From NCBI GenBank assembly GCA_902779915.1, contig CACZDM010000005.1, positions 1-64,000 of the forward strand: a DNA stretch of 64,000 nucleotides, in the 5' to 3' direction. The translations under genes and the position numbers were made by a program. This stretch comes from Oscillospiraceae bacterium. GTDB lineage: Bacteria > Bacillota > Clostridia > Oscillospirales > Ruminococcaceae. Within the stretch, counting starts at the first letter, position 1; each line of letters opens with the position of its first letter. A model generated the notes under the pieces. That model made no database searches, was not told the origin of the DNA, and was given only the letters and a program-made list of their open reading frames with translations. Positions 57,632 to 64,000 of this stretch are shown one piece after another.

Positions 57632-57970
57632 ATGAAATCGAGATTGCCATTTGGTTATGGAGGCCAAAAAAATGATATGGCTGAAAAGCTGCAAAATGTT
57701 CAAAAAAAAATGCAGGAAAGGACAGCGGAAATTGAGCAAATGACCTTTTCGGCTCAGGCTGGAGGAGGCGCTGTTCGGGCGGTTGTTATGGGCGACAAGA
57801 GCTTGAAATCTCTTGATATTAAACCTGATGTTGTTTCGGTTGATGATGTTGAAATGCTTCAGGATTTGATAATAAGCGCAGTTAACGAGGCCATGAGCGA
57901 GGTCGACACATACACAGACAGTGAAATAGAAAAAATAACTCAAGGTCTTTCTGTTCCGGGGTTGATCTAG
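57632..57970 (+). CDS. ebfC: YbaB/EbfC family nucleoid-associated protein
   Basis: Small dimeric DNA-binding protein of the dnaX-ebfC-recR unit. The 112-residue product has LQNVQKKMQERTAEIEQM, the AQAGGGAVRAVVMGDKSLKSLDI beta region and DLIISAVNEAMSEV. The first 15 residues (KSRLPFGYGGQKND) are Gly-rich, as in relatives. GAGGAGGAAA precedes the ATG. It lies 4 bp before recR. Confidence 0.94.
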   Translation: MKSRLPFGYGGQKNDMAEKLQNVQKKMQERTAEIEQMTFSAQAGGGAVRAVVMGDKSLKSLDIKPDVVSVDDVEMLQDLIISAVNEAMSEVDTYTDSEIEKITQGLSVPGLI

Positions 57971-57973
57971 GCG

Positions 57974-58573
57974 ATGTATGGCCAAGCGCTGACTTTGAAA
58001 AAGCTTGCTGAGCAGTTTGCGTCTTTGCCCGGGATTGGCCGAAAGTCTGCTTGGAAGCTGGCTTTTTATATTTTAACTTTGGATAAAAATCGAGTCAAAA
58101 ATTTTGCAGACACATTGCTGGCTGCGCGCCAGAACATATGCAGGTGTGAAATTTGTCAGAATTTAACCGACAAAAATGTTTGTGAAATATGCTCAAGTAG
58201 CGTGAGAGATTGCGATATAATTTGCGTTGTTGAGCAGTCCCGGGATATCATTCTTTTTGAAAAGTCCCGAAGTTTCAATGGGCTATATCACGTTTTGCAT
58301 GGACTGATATCTCCTCTGGATGGAATTGGCCCGGACAAACTCGCGATAAAGGAGCTTATAAAAAGAGTCGGCGGCGGGGCGATTTCAGAGGTCATATTGG
58401 CAACAAGCCCAACTGTTGAGGGGGAAGCGACTGCAATGTATATCTCAAAATTGCTCAAGCCCTTTAACATAACAACCTCTCGGCTTGCGTATGGAGTTCC
58501 CGTTGGAGGTGAGCTTCAATATGCAGACGAGATGACGATTTCCAAGGCGATCGAAAACAGGAGCAGGTTGTGA
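57974..58573 (+). CDS. recR: Recombination protein RecR
   Basis: Acts with RecO and RecF to load RecA at gaps. The 199-residue product has the N-terminal HhH segment FASLPGIGRKSAWKLAF, the zinc finger CRCEICQNLTDKNVCEIC near residues 56-73, and a Toprim domain (ICVVEQSRDI, LATSPTVEGEATAMYI). The C-terminus has the family's RLAYGVPVGGELQYAD. It overlaps the ribosome-site region of ebfC's end, with only 3 bp between the genes. Confidence 0.96.
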   Translation: MYGQALTLKKLAEQFASLPGIGRKSAWKLAFYILTLDKNRVKNFADTLLAARQNICRCEICQNLTDKNVCEICSSSVRDCDIICVVEQSRDIILFEKSRSFNGLYHVLHGLISPLDGIGPDKLAIKELIKRVGGGAISEVILATSPTVEGEATAMYISKLLKPFNITTSRLAYGVPVGGELQYADEMTISKAIENRSRL

Positions 58574-58599
58574 ATATTTGAGAAGGAAATGATTGGCTT

Positions 58600-59067
58600 A
58601 TGCAAAGTAGATCTAGAAAAATAGTTGCTTTAAACAGGAAGGCGAGGCATAATTATTCCGTTGAGAAAGTTTTTGAAGCCGGGATTGAGCTTTTTGGAAC
58701 TGAAGTCAAATCCATCCGAAACGGGAATTTGAATTTGAAGGATGGATATTGCGTTGTTGAAGACGGTCAGATTTATTTGTTGAATATGCACATAACTCCC
58801 TATGAAAAGGGAAATATATTTAATAAAGACCCTTTGCGAAAGCGGCGGCTTTTGATGCATAAAAAGGAAATTTTGAATCTATATAACTCGGTTCGGCTAA
58901 AGGGCTATTCCCTCATCCCACTTTCTGTTTATTTTTCAAATTCAAAAGTTAAAGTTGAAATCGGCCTTTGTCGGGGCAAAAAGTTGTATGATAAAAGGGC
59001 GGATATGGCTGCAAAAGATGCTAGACGCCAGATTGAGCGCCAGGTTAAGCAAAATTTTAGATATTGA
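58600..59067 (+). CDS. smpB: SsrA-binding protein SmpB
   Basis: Binds tmRNA and places it in stalled ribosomes for trans-translation. The 155-residue product has ALNRKARHNYSVEKVFEAGI, LFGTEVKSIRNGNLNLKDGYC and the C-terminal tail KKLYDKRADMAAKDARRQIER typical of the family. AGAAGGAAA precedes the ATG. Its stop codon touches the first base of the tmRNA gene, its functional partner. Confidence 0.96.
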   Translation: MQSRSRKIVALNRKARHNYSVEKVFEAGIELFGTEVKSIRNGNLNLKDGYCVVEDGQIYLLNMHITPYEKGNIFNKDPLRKRRLLMHKKEILNLYNSVRLKGYSLIPLSVYFSNSKVKVEIGLCRGKKLYDKRADMAAKDARRQIERQVKQNFRY

Positions 59068-59465
59068 GGGGGCGTAATGGTTTCGACGGGGATGAAGAAA
59101 TGTGATAAGCGAGTAGAGGAGATGCCAGCTCTATAAAAGGCATGCTTAAATTTTAAATGCAGAAAATACTAGAAATATAGGCTTCGTTAGAAACAATCGC
59201 GAGGTCCTTGTAGCGGCTTAATTAAATTACTAGCCGGGCTTTTGCTTGAGTTTTGCTGCGAGCCAAGTGAAGCTATATCGATTTAGCAGCGGACAGCTCA
59301 TGGAATTTCTCGACTCTTTGAGCGGTGATTTTTGAGATACTTAAGCTTTGCGGTTTGCTTGTTGTCTGTTTGGCTTGGGGAACGCTTTTAACAACGAAGC
59401 TACACTCGTAGAAAGTCACGTGGATTTGTTTTCGGACAGGGGTTCGACTCCCCTCGCCTCCACCA
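59068..59465 (+). ncRNA. ssrA: Transfer-messenger RNA
   Basis: Rescues stalled ribosomes and tags the unfinished protein. The 5' end GGGGGCG pairs with CGCCTCC near the 3' end to form the acceptor stem, and CCA is encoded. GGTTTCGACGGGGAT near the 5' end and the T arm with TTCGACTCC near the 3' end are diagnostic. The resume codon is probably GCA 59159. Its frame reads AENTRNIGFVRNNREVLVAA and ends at TAA 59219-59221, then TTAA. That 20-residue tag ends VAA as expected but is longer than the usual 8-15. Confidence 0.93.
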
Positions 59466-59633
59466 TTTGTTTTGCTGTATTTGTTGTGATTGCTATAATA
59501 AATTTTAAAAGCAGGTGATTATATATAATTTTTAAAAGTCTATAGTAAACTTTGTTATCACTTTTGTTTGCTGATAAGTGGTTGTTTTATAAAATATAGA
59601 AGCTGCCTTAAATAATTGGAGGAATATTAAAAT

Positions 59634-60311
59634 ATGCAAAAAATTTATCGTAATAATGATTGTGATTTAAAAATATTAGACAAAAAGACTGTCGATGTTG
59701 TTGGATTTGGCAATCAAGGCAAGGCTCATGCTTTAAATTTAAAAGACAGCGGAGCAAATGTCATTATAGGCCTTCACGAGGCGAGCAAAAGCGCAAACAA
59801 AGCATTGGAGGCAGGTTTTGAAGTTTTAAGCGTTGCTGGGGCGACAAAAAGAGCTGACATAATCATGATTTTAGCGCCATATGAACGACAGGCGCATATA
59901 TATAAAAACGATATTGAGCCGAATTTGGATTCTTCCAAGTCGATCGCTTTTGCGGGGGCGTTTGCGAGTTGATGAAAGCTGGATTTTATCCGCAGCGGCG
60001 GCTTTGATTTTATGCATCGTGCCGTTTCAGACGCAGCTGAATATGGCGCCGGATATATTGCAGGAAAGCGCATAGTTATGGAGCAAACGAAGGACGAGAT
60101 GAAAGAAATTTTTCGTGATATAGAGAATGGAACATTTGCAAAAAAGTGGATGGATGAAAACAAAAGTGGGCGCGCTAAAATGAACGCTTGGAGAGAATCG
60201 GCTGCTAAAGAGCTTTGTGAAACAGCTGGGGCAAGGGTTCGGGGTCTATACAGCAAAAACTTATCAAAAATTTCGTCATATTGTATAAATTTTGGGGTGG
60301 ACTTTTGCTGA
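59634..60311 (+). pseudogene. ilvC: Decayed ketol-acid reductoisomerase gene
   Basis: IlvC makes dihydroxy acids in branched-chain amino-acid synthesis. The first 112 codons match its N-terminus: KIYRNNDCDLKILDKKTVDVVGFGNQGKAHALNL, then VIIGLHEASKS, ADIIMILAPYERQAHIY. The frame stops at 59970, after AFAGAF. A short piece LMKAGFYPQ follows in another frame. A third frame from about 60006 gives the IlvC C-terminal pieces AVSDAAEYGAGYIAGKR and FAKKWMDENKSGRAKMNAWR. About 100 or more middle residues, including catalytic ones, are missing. A ribosome site TTGGAGG and promoter-like TTGTTT-N17-TATAAA remain upstream. Confidence 0.85.
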
Positions 60312-60347
60312 GATTTGTGAGCTTTTTCAAATGGAGGGGAAATATTG

Positions 60348-61385
60348 GTGAATAAAAAGTCTGGAATAATTAATGGAATAATAATTGCCGCGTCTGTCAT
60401 ATTTTTGATGGCATATATAATTTTTGTTGATGGTTTAGACAAAATTCTAAACGCGTTTTCAAACTGTAAGCCTGTTTGGCTTTTGGGTGGGGTTTTGGTT
60501 ATGGTTGGGTATTGGTTTTTAGAAGCGCACACACTCAATCAAGGCCTTAAAATATTCAATAAAAAGTTGAATTTAAAATACAGCGTAAAAAACTGCATGA
60601 TTGGGCAATTTTTCAACAGCATCACCCCTTCTGCGACTGGCGGCCAACCTGTTCAGGTTTATTATATGAAAAAATGCGGAATAGAATATGGCTTTGCGAC
60701 CGGCGCTTTGCTTCTCAAATTCATATCTTTTCAAATTTCTTTGACAGTGATATGTCTTTTTGTTATGTTTTTTAAATTTAACGAATTTGCTAGAGAAATT
60801 CAAGGATTCTCAGCGTTGATGCTGGTTGGATTCGCAATCAACACATTCGTTGCGATTATTCTTTTATTGATCGCTTTCAACAAAAAAATTGCTTTAACTA
60901 TTGTTAACTTTTTTGTTAAAATTATGGGCAAGTTGCGAATAGTTAAAGATGTTGATAAAAAATTAGAATTTGTAAACAAAGAAGTGGATCTGTTCAGCGA
61001 AGGATTTTCAACTGCAATTGAGAATAAACTGGTTGTTGCTAAGATGTTTTTGTATAGCACTGTTCAGATTTTATTGTTTTATTTAATAAATATTGTCATT
61101 GCCTTTGCACTAGGCGTTAAGATGGACCTAGCCTCAATCTTCCACACCATCGCCGGCGCTGCATGCATCCAAATGAGCAGCACATTTGTTCCCTTGCCTG
61201 GAGCTGCTGGGGGAGCTGAACTGTCATATTATGTGATATACGGCAGCGTCTTTGAATCTTGGCAAATAAGCGCGGCCGTCCTGCTCTGGAGAATATACAC
61301 GTTTTATATGCCAATTGTTGTTGGCCTGTTTTTTTCAAAAGATTTGTTTGGCAAAAAGATCGACGAAAACACTCTTAGCAATTAA
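60348..61385 (+). CDS. Lysylphosphatidylglycerol synthase-like / flippase family membrane protein
   Basis: A 345-residue integral membrane protein of the family formed by the MprF flippase domain (formerly UPF0104). It has about eight hydrophobic segments (IINGIIIAASVIFLMAYIIF, LLGGVLVMVGYWFL). Family blocks are CMIGQFFNSITPSATGGQPVQVYYMKK near residue 80 and SSTFVPLPGAAGGAELSYY near 280. Members move lipids or lipid-linked sugars across the membrane; the substrate here is unknown. There is no aminoacyl-transferase domain attached. Start GTG 60348 is 8 bp after GGAGGGG; TTG 60345 is possible. Confidence 0.9.
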   Translation: MNKKSGIINGIIIAASVIFLMAYIIFVDGLDKILNAFSNCKPVWLLGGVLVMVGYWFLEAHTLNQGLKIFNKKLNLKYSVKNCMIGQFFNSITPSATGGQPVQVYYMKKCGIEYGFATGALLLKFISFQISLTVICLFVMFFKFNEFAREIQGFSALMLVGFAINTFVAIILLLIAFNKKIALTIVNFFVKIMGKLRIVKDVDKKLEFVNKEVDLFSEGFSTAIENKLVVAKMFLYSTVQILLFYLINIVIAFALGVKMDLASIFHTIAGAACIQMSSTFVPLPGAAGGAELSYYVIYGSVFESWQISAAVLLWRIYTFYMPIVVGLFFSKDLFGKKIDENTLSN

Positions 61386-61393
61386 AAACCACA

Positions 61394-61438
61394 AAAGCAA
61401 CCCTCCGGAAACACCTGGAACAAGGTTGTTTTTTTCTT
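61394..61438. terminator. Bidirectional terminator between the membrane protein gene and the tRNAs
   Basis: CAACC-N2-CCGG pairs with CCTGG-N4-AAGGTTG, followed by TTTTTTT on the plus strand and a T-rich stretch on the minus strand. The stem has internal mismatches. Confidence 0.45.
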
Positions 61439-61455
61439 TGGAAAAATAAAAAAAC

Positions 61456-61531
61456 TGGCTGGGGTGGAAGGATTCGAACCCTCGGAATGCCAGAGCCAGA
61501 ATCTGGTGCCTTACCGCTTGGCGACACCCCA
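61456..61531 (-). tRNA. tRNA-Gln (CTG anticodon)
   Basis: 76 nt on the minus strand, TGGGGTG acceptor start, anticodon stem CCAGA/TCTGG with loop TTCTGGC (anticodon CTG), T loop TTCGAAT, encoded CCA. Confidence 0.95.
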
Positions 61532-61560
61532 ATAACCCAAAAATAACAGCGAAACCTAAA

Positions 61561-61636
61561 TGGCTGGACCGGCTGGATTCGAACCAGCGGAATGACGGAG
61601 TCAAAGTCCGTTGCCTTACCACTTGGCTACGGTCCA
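61561..61636 (-). tRNA. tRNA-Gln (TTG anticodon)
   Basis: 76 nt on the minus strand, TGGACCG acceptor start, anticodon stem ACGGA/TCCGT with loop CTTTGAC (anticodon TTG), T loop TTCGAAT, encoded CCA. Confidence 0.95.
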
Positions 61637-61661
61637 ATAAAAAATTGCCTTAAAAAGACAG

Positions 61662-61739
61662 TGGGGTGGATGGTGGGATTCGAACCCACGACCTCCAGAG
61701 CCACAATCTGGCGCGCTAACCAACTGCGCCACACCCACC
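61662..61739 (-). tRNA. tRNA-His (GTG anticodon)
   Basis: 78 nt counted with the extra 5' G typical of tRNA-His. Anticodon stem CCAGA/TCTGG with loop TTGTGGC (anticodon GTG), encoded CCA. Confidence 0.95.
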
Positions 61740-61760
61740 ACATAAACAAAAATCCTCCAC

Positions 61761-61837
<77 letters not shown>

Positions 61838-61866
61838 ATCTAATTAACGCAGCAAGACACAAACAA

Positions 61867-61940
61867 TGGAGCGGGTGATGGGAATCGAACCCACACAACC
61901 AGCTTGGAAGGCTGGGATTCTACCATTGAACTACACCCGC
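61867..61940 (-). tRNA. tRNA-Gly (TCC anticodon)
   Basis: 74 nt on the minus strand, GCGGGTG acceptor, anticodon stem CCAGC/GCTGG with loop CTTCCAA (anticodon TCC), encoded CCA. It is first in the five-tRNA transcript. Confidence 0.95.
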
Positions 61941-61983
61941 AATATAAAAGCTCGACCGCGATCTCAACCAGATCACGATAATG

Positions 61984-62012
61984 ATTATATCACAGCGACC
62001 AATCATTGTCAA
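61984..62012 (-). promoter_or_regulatory. Promoter of the tRNA cluster
   Basis: On the minus strand, TTGACA (62012-62007), 17 bp, TATAAT (61989-61984) with extended TGA, 44 bp before tRNA-Gly. Confidence 0.8.
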
Positions 62013-62084
62013 GCTTAAAATCAAAATTCAGCAATATGCACAAAAGCACGCATCAAATGTTCGCGGATATTTAGCATATTACAC

Positions 62085-62113
62085 AAAAAAGCCTAAACCC
62101 CCAGGGGCTTTTT
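62085..62113 (-). terminator. Terminator overlapping the XRE gene end
   Basis: On the minus strand AAAAAGCC and GGCTTTTTT form an 8-bp stem around a 12-nt loop that contains the stop codon. Confidence 0.6.
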
Positions 62114-62560
62114 GCTAGCATACATCTTCTCCAAAAGACGCTTTGGAAGCTTAATGTGTTCATTTTCTATGTCCATTTTAACTGAACGAGAAGATTTCAA
62201 AGTCTTGATGAATTCTTCAGTATAATCCTTGTTTTCTTGCTCTTGGAGAGAAAAATAATCCATCAGGCCTTCAACCTTCAGCTTGTTGTTCCTGTCGTTT
62301 AAAGACAAAATCTTATTCACAACTTTTCTGTCTTCTTCATTTTCAACCTCAACAACATCATTGTCTTCAACCTTGTGGTTCACAAGCTCGTCCATAGAAA
62401 CATTGAAAAACTCCGCAACCTTTTTAACCTTTTCAACGCTCGGCGAACTCTTTTTCCATGTATAGAGTATGCCCCTTGAAATTCCGATCTGCCTCTCAAG
62501 CTCAAAAATTGTTATTTTACGTTTGTCACAAAGATTTTTAATGATATAAAATATGTTCAA
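62093..62560 (-). CDS. XRE-family transcriptional regulator
   Basis: A 155-residue DNA-binding protein. Residues 1-63 are an HTH_3 domain (IKNLCDKRKITIFELERQIG, ISRGILYTWKKSSPSVEKVKKVAEFFNVSMDEL), as in phage-repressor and SinR-like proteins. The C-terminal half is charged and helical, possibly for dimerisation, and is unrecognised. The start is TTG 62560, with GGGG 10 bp upstream. Its promoter is 118 bp upstream and faces an opposing promoter across a palindrome, suggesting autoregulation. Targets are unknown. Confidence 0.88.
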   Translation of the reverse strand: MNIFYIIKNLCDKRKITIFELERQIGISRGILYTWKKSSPSVEKVKKVAEFFNVSMDELVNHKVEDNDVVEVENEEDRKVVNKILSLNDRNNKLKVEGLMDYFSLQEQENKDYTEEFIKTLKSSRSVKMDIENEHIKLPKRLLEKMYASKKPLGV

Positions 62561-62606
62561 AACCCCAACACCCCGTTTAAAATTATAATTTTTATTGCGA
62601 AAGCTA

Positions 62607-62634
62607 TTGACAATTAATTTTTGAATGATATAAT
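62607..62634 (+). promoter_or_regulatory. Plus-strand promoter facing the XRE promoter
   Basis: TTGACA (62607-62612), 16 bp, TATAAT (62629-62634). No plus-strand gene follows; a transcript would run antisense to the DUF4364 gene. Confidence 0.45.
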
Positions 62635-62641
62635 CAAAGAT

Positions 62642-62660
62642 GTGGTTAAAATATAGCCAC
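62642..62660. promoter_or_regulatory. Operator-like palindrome between opposing promoters
   Basis: GTGGTTAAAATATAGCCAC: 7-bp arms GTGGTTA and TAGCCAC with one mismatch, at the expected start point of the plus-strand promoter and in the XRE leader. Confidence 0.4.
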
Positions 62661-62684
62661 CGCCTGTCACCTGCTGACTACACC

Positions 62685-62712
62685 ATTATAATGTTTTTAT
62701 TTTATTTGTCAA
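62685..62712 (-). promoter_or_regulatory. Promoter of the XRE regulator
   Basis: On the minus strand, TTGACA (62712-62707), 16 bp, TATAAT (62690-62685). Confidence 0.6.
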
Positions 62713-62794
62713 TTTATAATCGTAAATTATGTAGAAATCACCATAAAAACAACAGTTTGTGGCGGGATTTTTGTTGAAATTGCTCATTAAGTAT

Positions 62795-63409
62795 CTATTT
62801 AAGCTTGGTGAAATTTTTTGCATCATTTGCTATTTCGCTCAGCGTTTTGTGGTCATTTTCTAAAACGGCCAATATGCATTTATATATATCCGTTGTTTTT
62901 GACTTCATTTCCGTTTGCATTTTTTGGGCGAGGTCTTTGGTTGGGCAAAACAGCTCCAAGTCCATCAAATTGCTCCCCGTTTCTTCCAAAACTAATTTCA
63001 ATATATATCCATCTGTTTGTTTTTTTATCAACACAGTCCTGTTTTTATTTTGGCGGTCTTTTTTTATCAAATTTTCTATCCCGGCCACTGTTCGGTTTAT
63101 TGCTATTTTTGGAACATTGTTTCTCAAAGCTATTGCAGTTTCTTTTCCCAGATTTGTGACATAAAGATATTTTTTATCCTCGCTGCTGCTTGGCTTTTCT
63201 AAGATGTGCTTTGTTTGAAGCAGTTCCTTAATTGCTTGACAAAAACTAAAATAGTTTACAGTTGAGTTGGTTTGAAAGACGTCATTTAGCTGATATTTTG
63301 TAAATAATATATTGGTTTCATATATAACACAACATATTAAAATTTTTATTTTATACATATTAGACAAATTTCCGGGTGATATGTCCAGTAAATATGTGTC
63401 TTTTGCCAT
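62795..63409 (-). CDS. DUF4364 family protein
   Basis: A 204-residue protein matching the clostridial DUF4364 family. It begins YKIKILICCVIYETNILFTKYQLNDVF, continues NYFSFCQAIKELLQTKHI, then YLYVTNLGKETAIALRNNVP, a winged-helix PadR-like arrangement suggesting DNA binding. The function is not established. I chose ATG 63409, 9 bp after GGGAGG, rather than the earlier ATGs at 63415 and 63475. An extended -10 TGTGGTATAAT lies at 63464-63474. It is upstream of, and in the same direction as, the XRE gene. Confidence 0.82.
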   Translation of the reverse strand: MAKDTYLLDISPGNLSNMYKIKILICCVIYETNILFTKYQLNDVFQTNSTVNYFSFCQAIKELLQTKHILEKPSSSEDKKYLYVTNLGKETAIALRNNVPKIAINRTVAGIENLIKKDRQNKNRTVLIKKQTDGYILKLVLEETGSNLMDLELFCPTKDLAQKMQTEMKSKTTDIYKCILAVLENDHKTLSEIANDAKNFTKLK

Positions 63410-63560
63410 AGTCATATTCCTCCCAATGCTGCGCGATATGTTTTTTCGAAAGTTTCTGTCTAGATTATACCACATAAATTAGGTTTAGGGAACAAAATTT
63501 TGAATTTTAAATATATACGACTTTAATGTGAAATTTTTAACGCTAAGGGGTTGATATTTT

Positions 63561-64000
63561 TTGAGTGTGTTTTTTAACAACGTTATTTTATGGGCTAGCA
63601 TTGCTTTTTTGGTTGCTTTTTCTGCCTTTTTTTCCTCGTCTGAAACTGCCTTGGCAAGTTATAATAAAATAAGGATGAAAAAATTGGCGGCTGACGGGAA
63701 TAAACGTGCTGACAGGGTGGTTAAACTAAGCGATGAGTATAGCAGAGTTTTAACCGGAATTTTAATCGGAAACAACATAGTCAACATAGCTGCATCAACC
63801 ATTGGAACGCTGATTTTCACGTCATATTTTGGCGCTATGGGCGCGGGCATATCAACAATATTTTTGACGATAATTTTGTTAATTTTTGGGGAAATAATCC
63901 CGAAAACGCTCGCTAATGATAAGGCTGAAACAGTTTGCATGAAAAACGCTGCAGGCATGCAATTTTTTGTTTTTTTATTTGGACCATTAATTTTTGTTTT
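63561..64000 (+). CDS. CNNM/hemolysin-C-like membrane protein (3' end cut by window edge)
   Basis: The first about 147 codons are present. The frame reads SVFFNNVILWASIAFLVAFSAFFSSSETAL, then SDEYSRVLTGILIGNNIVNI and IILLIFGEIIPKTLAND, the three diagnostic blocks of the CNNM (DUF21) transmembrane domain. Complete members add CBS and CorC_HlyC domains and are linked to magnesium export. The start is TTG 63561, 10 bp after AAGGGG; GTG 63567 is an alternative. It is divergent from the DUF4364 gene. Confidence 0.88.
   Translation, partial: MSVFFNNVILWASIAFLVAFSAFFSSSETALASYNKIRMKKLAADGNKRADRVVKLSDEYSRVLTGILIGNNIVNIAASTIGTLIFTSYFGAMGAGISTIFLTIILLIFGEIIPKTLANDKAETVCMKNAAGMQFFVFLFGPLIFV

Noticed and set aside
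59881..60538. Long minus-strand frame opposite the ilvC remnant and the next gene (59774-60538)
   Set aside because: It is antisense to clear IlvC-like and flippase-like coding sequence, with no family match.

Overview
The window is A+T-rich bacterial DNA that reads as a low-GC Firmicute of the class Clostridia. The evidence is strong AGGAGG ribosome sites, a clostridial-type type II fatty-acid and acetyl-CoA carboxylase cluster, spoVA genes for spore dipicolinate transport, GatCAB, a small-type SRP RNA directly upstream of dnaX, and a DUF4364 gene. The standard genetic code fits every gene. Several small genes have damaged reading frames (ilvC and a leader-peptide gene), so some genome decay is under way. 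A host-associated lifestyle is possible but is only inferred.

Layout. 1-3539 (-): N-terminal ~1180 residues of a giant exported Gly-rich/beta-helix protein with InlB-like repeats, cut by the window edge. 3.9-7.9 kb (+): fhs-tsaE-tsaB-rpiB-upp. 8.0-9.2 (-): purA. 10.0-11.9 (+): spoVAC-AD-AE behind a sigmaG-like promoter. 11.9-14.2 (-): fabD-aroE-aroK. 15.0-23.0 (+): fabH-fabG-fabF-accB-fabZ-accC, then accD-accA, then acpP. 23.1-27.2 (+): alaS, a HIT protein, rplM-rpsI. 27.2-28.2 (-): an NHLP-type leader peptide gene and a decayed paralogue. 28.6-33.2 (+): str operon rpsL-rpsG-fusA-tuf. 33.4-37.4 (+): sbcD-sbcC. 37.4-42.6 (-): a GT2 glycosyltransferase with an N-terminal export-like segment, then potA-B-C-D. 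42.9-46.5 (+): a lone adenylation-carrier-condensation NRPS-like protein. 46.6-49.9 (-): a Val-Ala-Gly-Gly leader-like small peptide and three exported proteins (Tim44-like, TupA-like ATP-grasp, helical-repeat). 50.5-55.7 (+): ligA-gatC-gatA-gatB. 55.8-59.5 (+): SRP RNA, dnaX, ebfC, recR, smpB, tmRNA. 59.6-60.3: ilvC pseudogene. 60.3-61.4 (+): LPG-synthase-like membrane protein. 61.5-61.9 (-): five tRNAs. 62.1-63.4 (-): XRE regulator and DUF4364. 63.6-end (+): start of a CNNM-domain protein.

The main unexplained structure is a family of ~435-450 bp intergenic foldback elements with 16-bp terminal inverted repeats (GGTTATATTTGTCCCC). There are three full copies (9395-9846, 14318-14750, 20435-20870), one half copy (about 50100-50317) and one remnant (about 28344-28378). 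They occur in both orientations, and two lie inside the fatty-acid gene region. No transposase is present.

The other theme is an accessory set scattered through housekeeping DNA: exported proteins, two kinds of double-glycine leader peptide, and an NRPS-like enzyme. Two of the exported proteins are enzyme families that normally work in the cytosol. No RiPP-modifying enzyme, leader-cleaving transporter or phosphopantetheinyl transferase was found in the window, so links between these genes are inference.
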